A stretch of DNA of 64,000 nucleotides from positions 1 through 64,000 of the IMG/VR virus record IMGVR_UViG_3300047369_000529. One strand, given 5' to 3'. This document shows, piece by piece, positions 63,172 through 64,000 of this stretch (the stretch's first letter is position 1; every line of letters begins with the position of its first letter). Under the pieces are notes generated by a model. The model ran no database searches. It was not told the origin of the DNA and saw only the letters and a program-made list of their open reading frames with translations. The stretch is from a virus. The position numbers and the translations under genes were made by a program.

Positions 63172-64000
63172 AGATTAAGTCTATAGAATTTAAAAATTTT
63201 GCATCTTATGGAAACTCTATTCAAAAAATAGAGTTTGAAGATAATAAGGCAGAATTACTTTTAACACTTGGAAAGAATGGCGAAGGTAAAACTACAATCG
63301 CGAATGCGATAGTATATGCCCTGTATGGAAAAGTAGAAGGTGTTAAAATGGCAGATCTTCCCAATAGAATCAATAAAGAATTATGGGTAAGAATAGAACT
63401 TTATTGCAAAGGGACTAAGGTAGAGATTGAAAGAGGTTTAATGCCAAATAGATTTAAGGTTCTTTTAAATGGTGTAGAATTTGATAAAGCGGGTAAAAAG
63501 TCAGTTCAAGATTATTTAGAAGAAGAAATATTTGGAATTCCATACCATGTATTTAAAAATATAATTATTCTATCTGTAAATGATTTTAAGTCTTTTTTAA
63601 CCATGACAAATCATGACAAAAGACAGATCATAGATAAAATGTTCGGTTTCTCTATTCTTAACGATATGCAAAAGCAAATTAAAGAAGAAAGAAGAGACCT
63701 TAAAATAGAATTAGATTCTTATGAAAAAGAACTAAATCAGCTTAGTGAAAATATCGTCTCAGTTAATATGAAGTTAAATCAGTTATTAGCAGAGGCAGAT
63801 ACTAAGAATAAAGAAGAAATAGAAGCTTTAAAAGAAAGCTTAAAAAGATATGACGCTAATAGGATTAAATTAGAAGAAGCAAGTTCTAAAGTTTCTGAAA
63901 AAATATCAAGCAATCAAGAAACTCTTCAAGAAAAACAATCTAATTATTCAAAGCTAAAATATGAATTAGACGAATTGAAGAAAAAACTAGCGTTATATGA
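63168..64000 (+). CDS. 46: Recombination ATPase gp46 (Rad50/SbcC-like), cut by window end
   Basis: The first 277 residues of the ATPase partner of gp47 are visible. It starts MKIKSIEFKNFASYGNSIQ, has Walker A GKNGEGKTT (35-43) and FKSFLTMTNHDKRQIIDKMF, then enters the long coiled coil (from about residue 170). The C-terminal ATPase half lies beyond 64000. The start overlaps the gp47 stop by 4 nt. T4 gp46 has 560 residues. Confidence 0.92.
   Translation, partial: MKIKSIEFKNFASYGNSIQKIEFEDNKAELLLTLGKNGEGKTTIANAIVYALYGKVEGVKMADLPNRINKELWVRIELYCKGTKVEIERGLMPNRFKVLLNGVEFDKAGKKSVQDYLEEEIFGIPYHVFKNIIILSVNDFKSFLTMTNHDKRQIIDKMFGFSILNDMQKQIKEERRDLKIELDSYEKELNQLSENIVSVNMKLNQLLAEADTKNKEEIEALKESLKRYDANRIKLEEASSKVSEKISSNQETLQEKQSNYSKLKYELDELKKKLALY

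Overview
The window is a contiguous piece of a T4-like (contractile-tailed) phage genome. Every gene reads on the + strand, packing is dense with many ATGA or 1-nt overlaps, and base composition is AT-rich (about one third G+C by eye). Most start codons are preceded by A/T-rich leaders without a recognisable Shine-Dalgarno sequence, which by inference fits a Bacteroidota host. The host and the phage species cannot be named from sequence alone.

Layout. (1) Positions 1-26680 hold baseplate and tail-fibre genes: gp25, gp6, a probable gp7 equivalent, several very large structural proteins, two paralogous collagen-like/collar-domain fibres (the first ending in an intein-like Hint domain), a membrane-anchored coiled-coil protein and a tube-like protein. 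(2) Positions 26703-32331 hold a small glycine-zipper protein, a RuvC-like resolvase and the recombination/replication genes gp32, primase, UvsY and UvsW. (3) Positions 32364-46126 form the most unusual block. It encodes modular proteins that carry N-terminal tags resembling the T4 internal-protein capsid-targeting sequence, plus repeated internal linkers of the form E-S-V-V-(T/N)-E-(A/S) that match the T4 prohead-protease consensus (L/I/V-x-E). The block includes two polynucleotide-ligase-like nucleotidyltransferases, one of them fused to an NMN-adenylyltransferase-like domain. I interpret it as a set of capsid-packaged polyproteins that could be cut into many small modules and injected with the DNA.

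(4) Positions 46197-48486 hold a methylglyoxal synthase, a cytidylyltransferase and a dTDP-glucose 4,6-dehydratase-like enzyme. (5) Positions 48576-51950 hold small unknown genes, a PD-(D/E)XK-like nuclease, a T4 alpha-glucosyltransferase homologue and an all-alpha dUTP/dCTP pyrophosphatase, together suggesting modified DNA. (6) Positions 51950-64000 hold the replication core. The family B DNA polymerase is encoded in two pieces (exonuclease plus motif A at 51950-53347; motifs B and C at 57256-58452), with ribonucleotide reductase nrdB-nrdA and the sliding clamp between them. UvsX, gp41 helicase, gp47 and the start of gp46 follow.

A bipartite motif, AAACAA-N14-GTA(T/G)(A/T)A(T/C)(A/T)A, recurs with exact spacing just upstream of six genes or operons in regions 4-6 and is proposed as a phage promoter class. 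Rho-independent terminators are visible after the internal-protein block, after the sugar genes, and on both sides of nrdB-nrdA.
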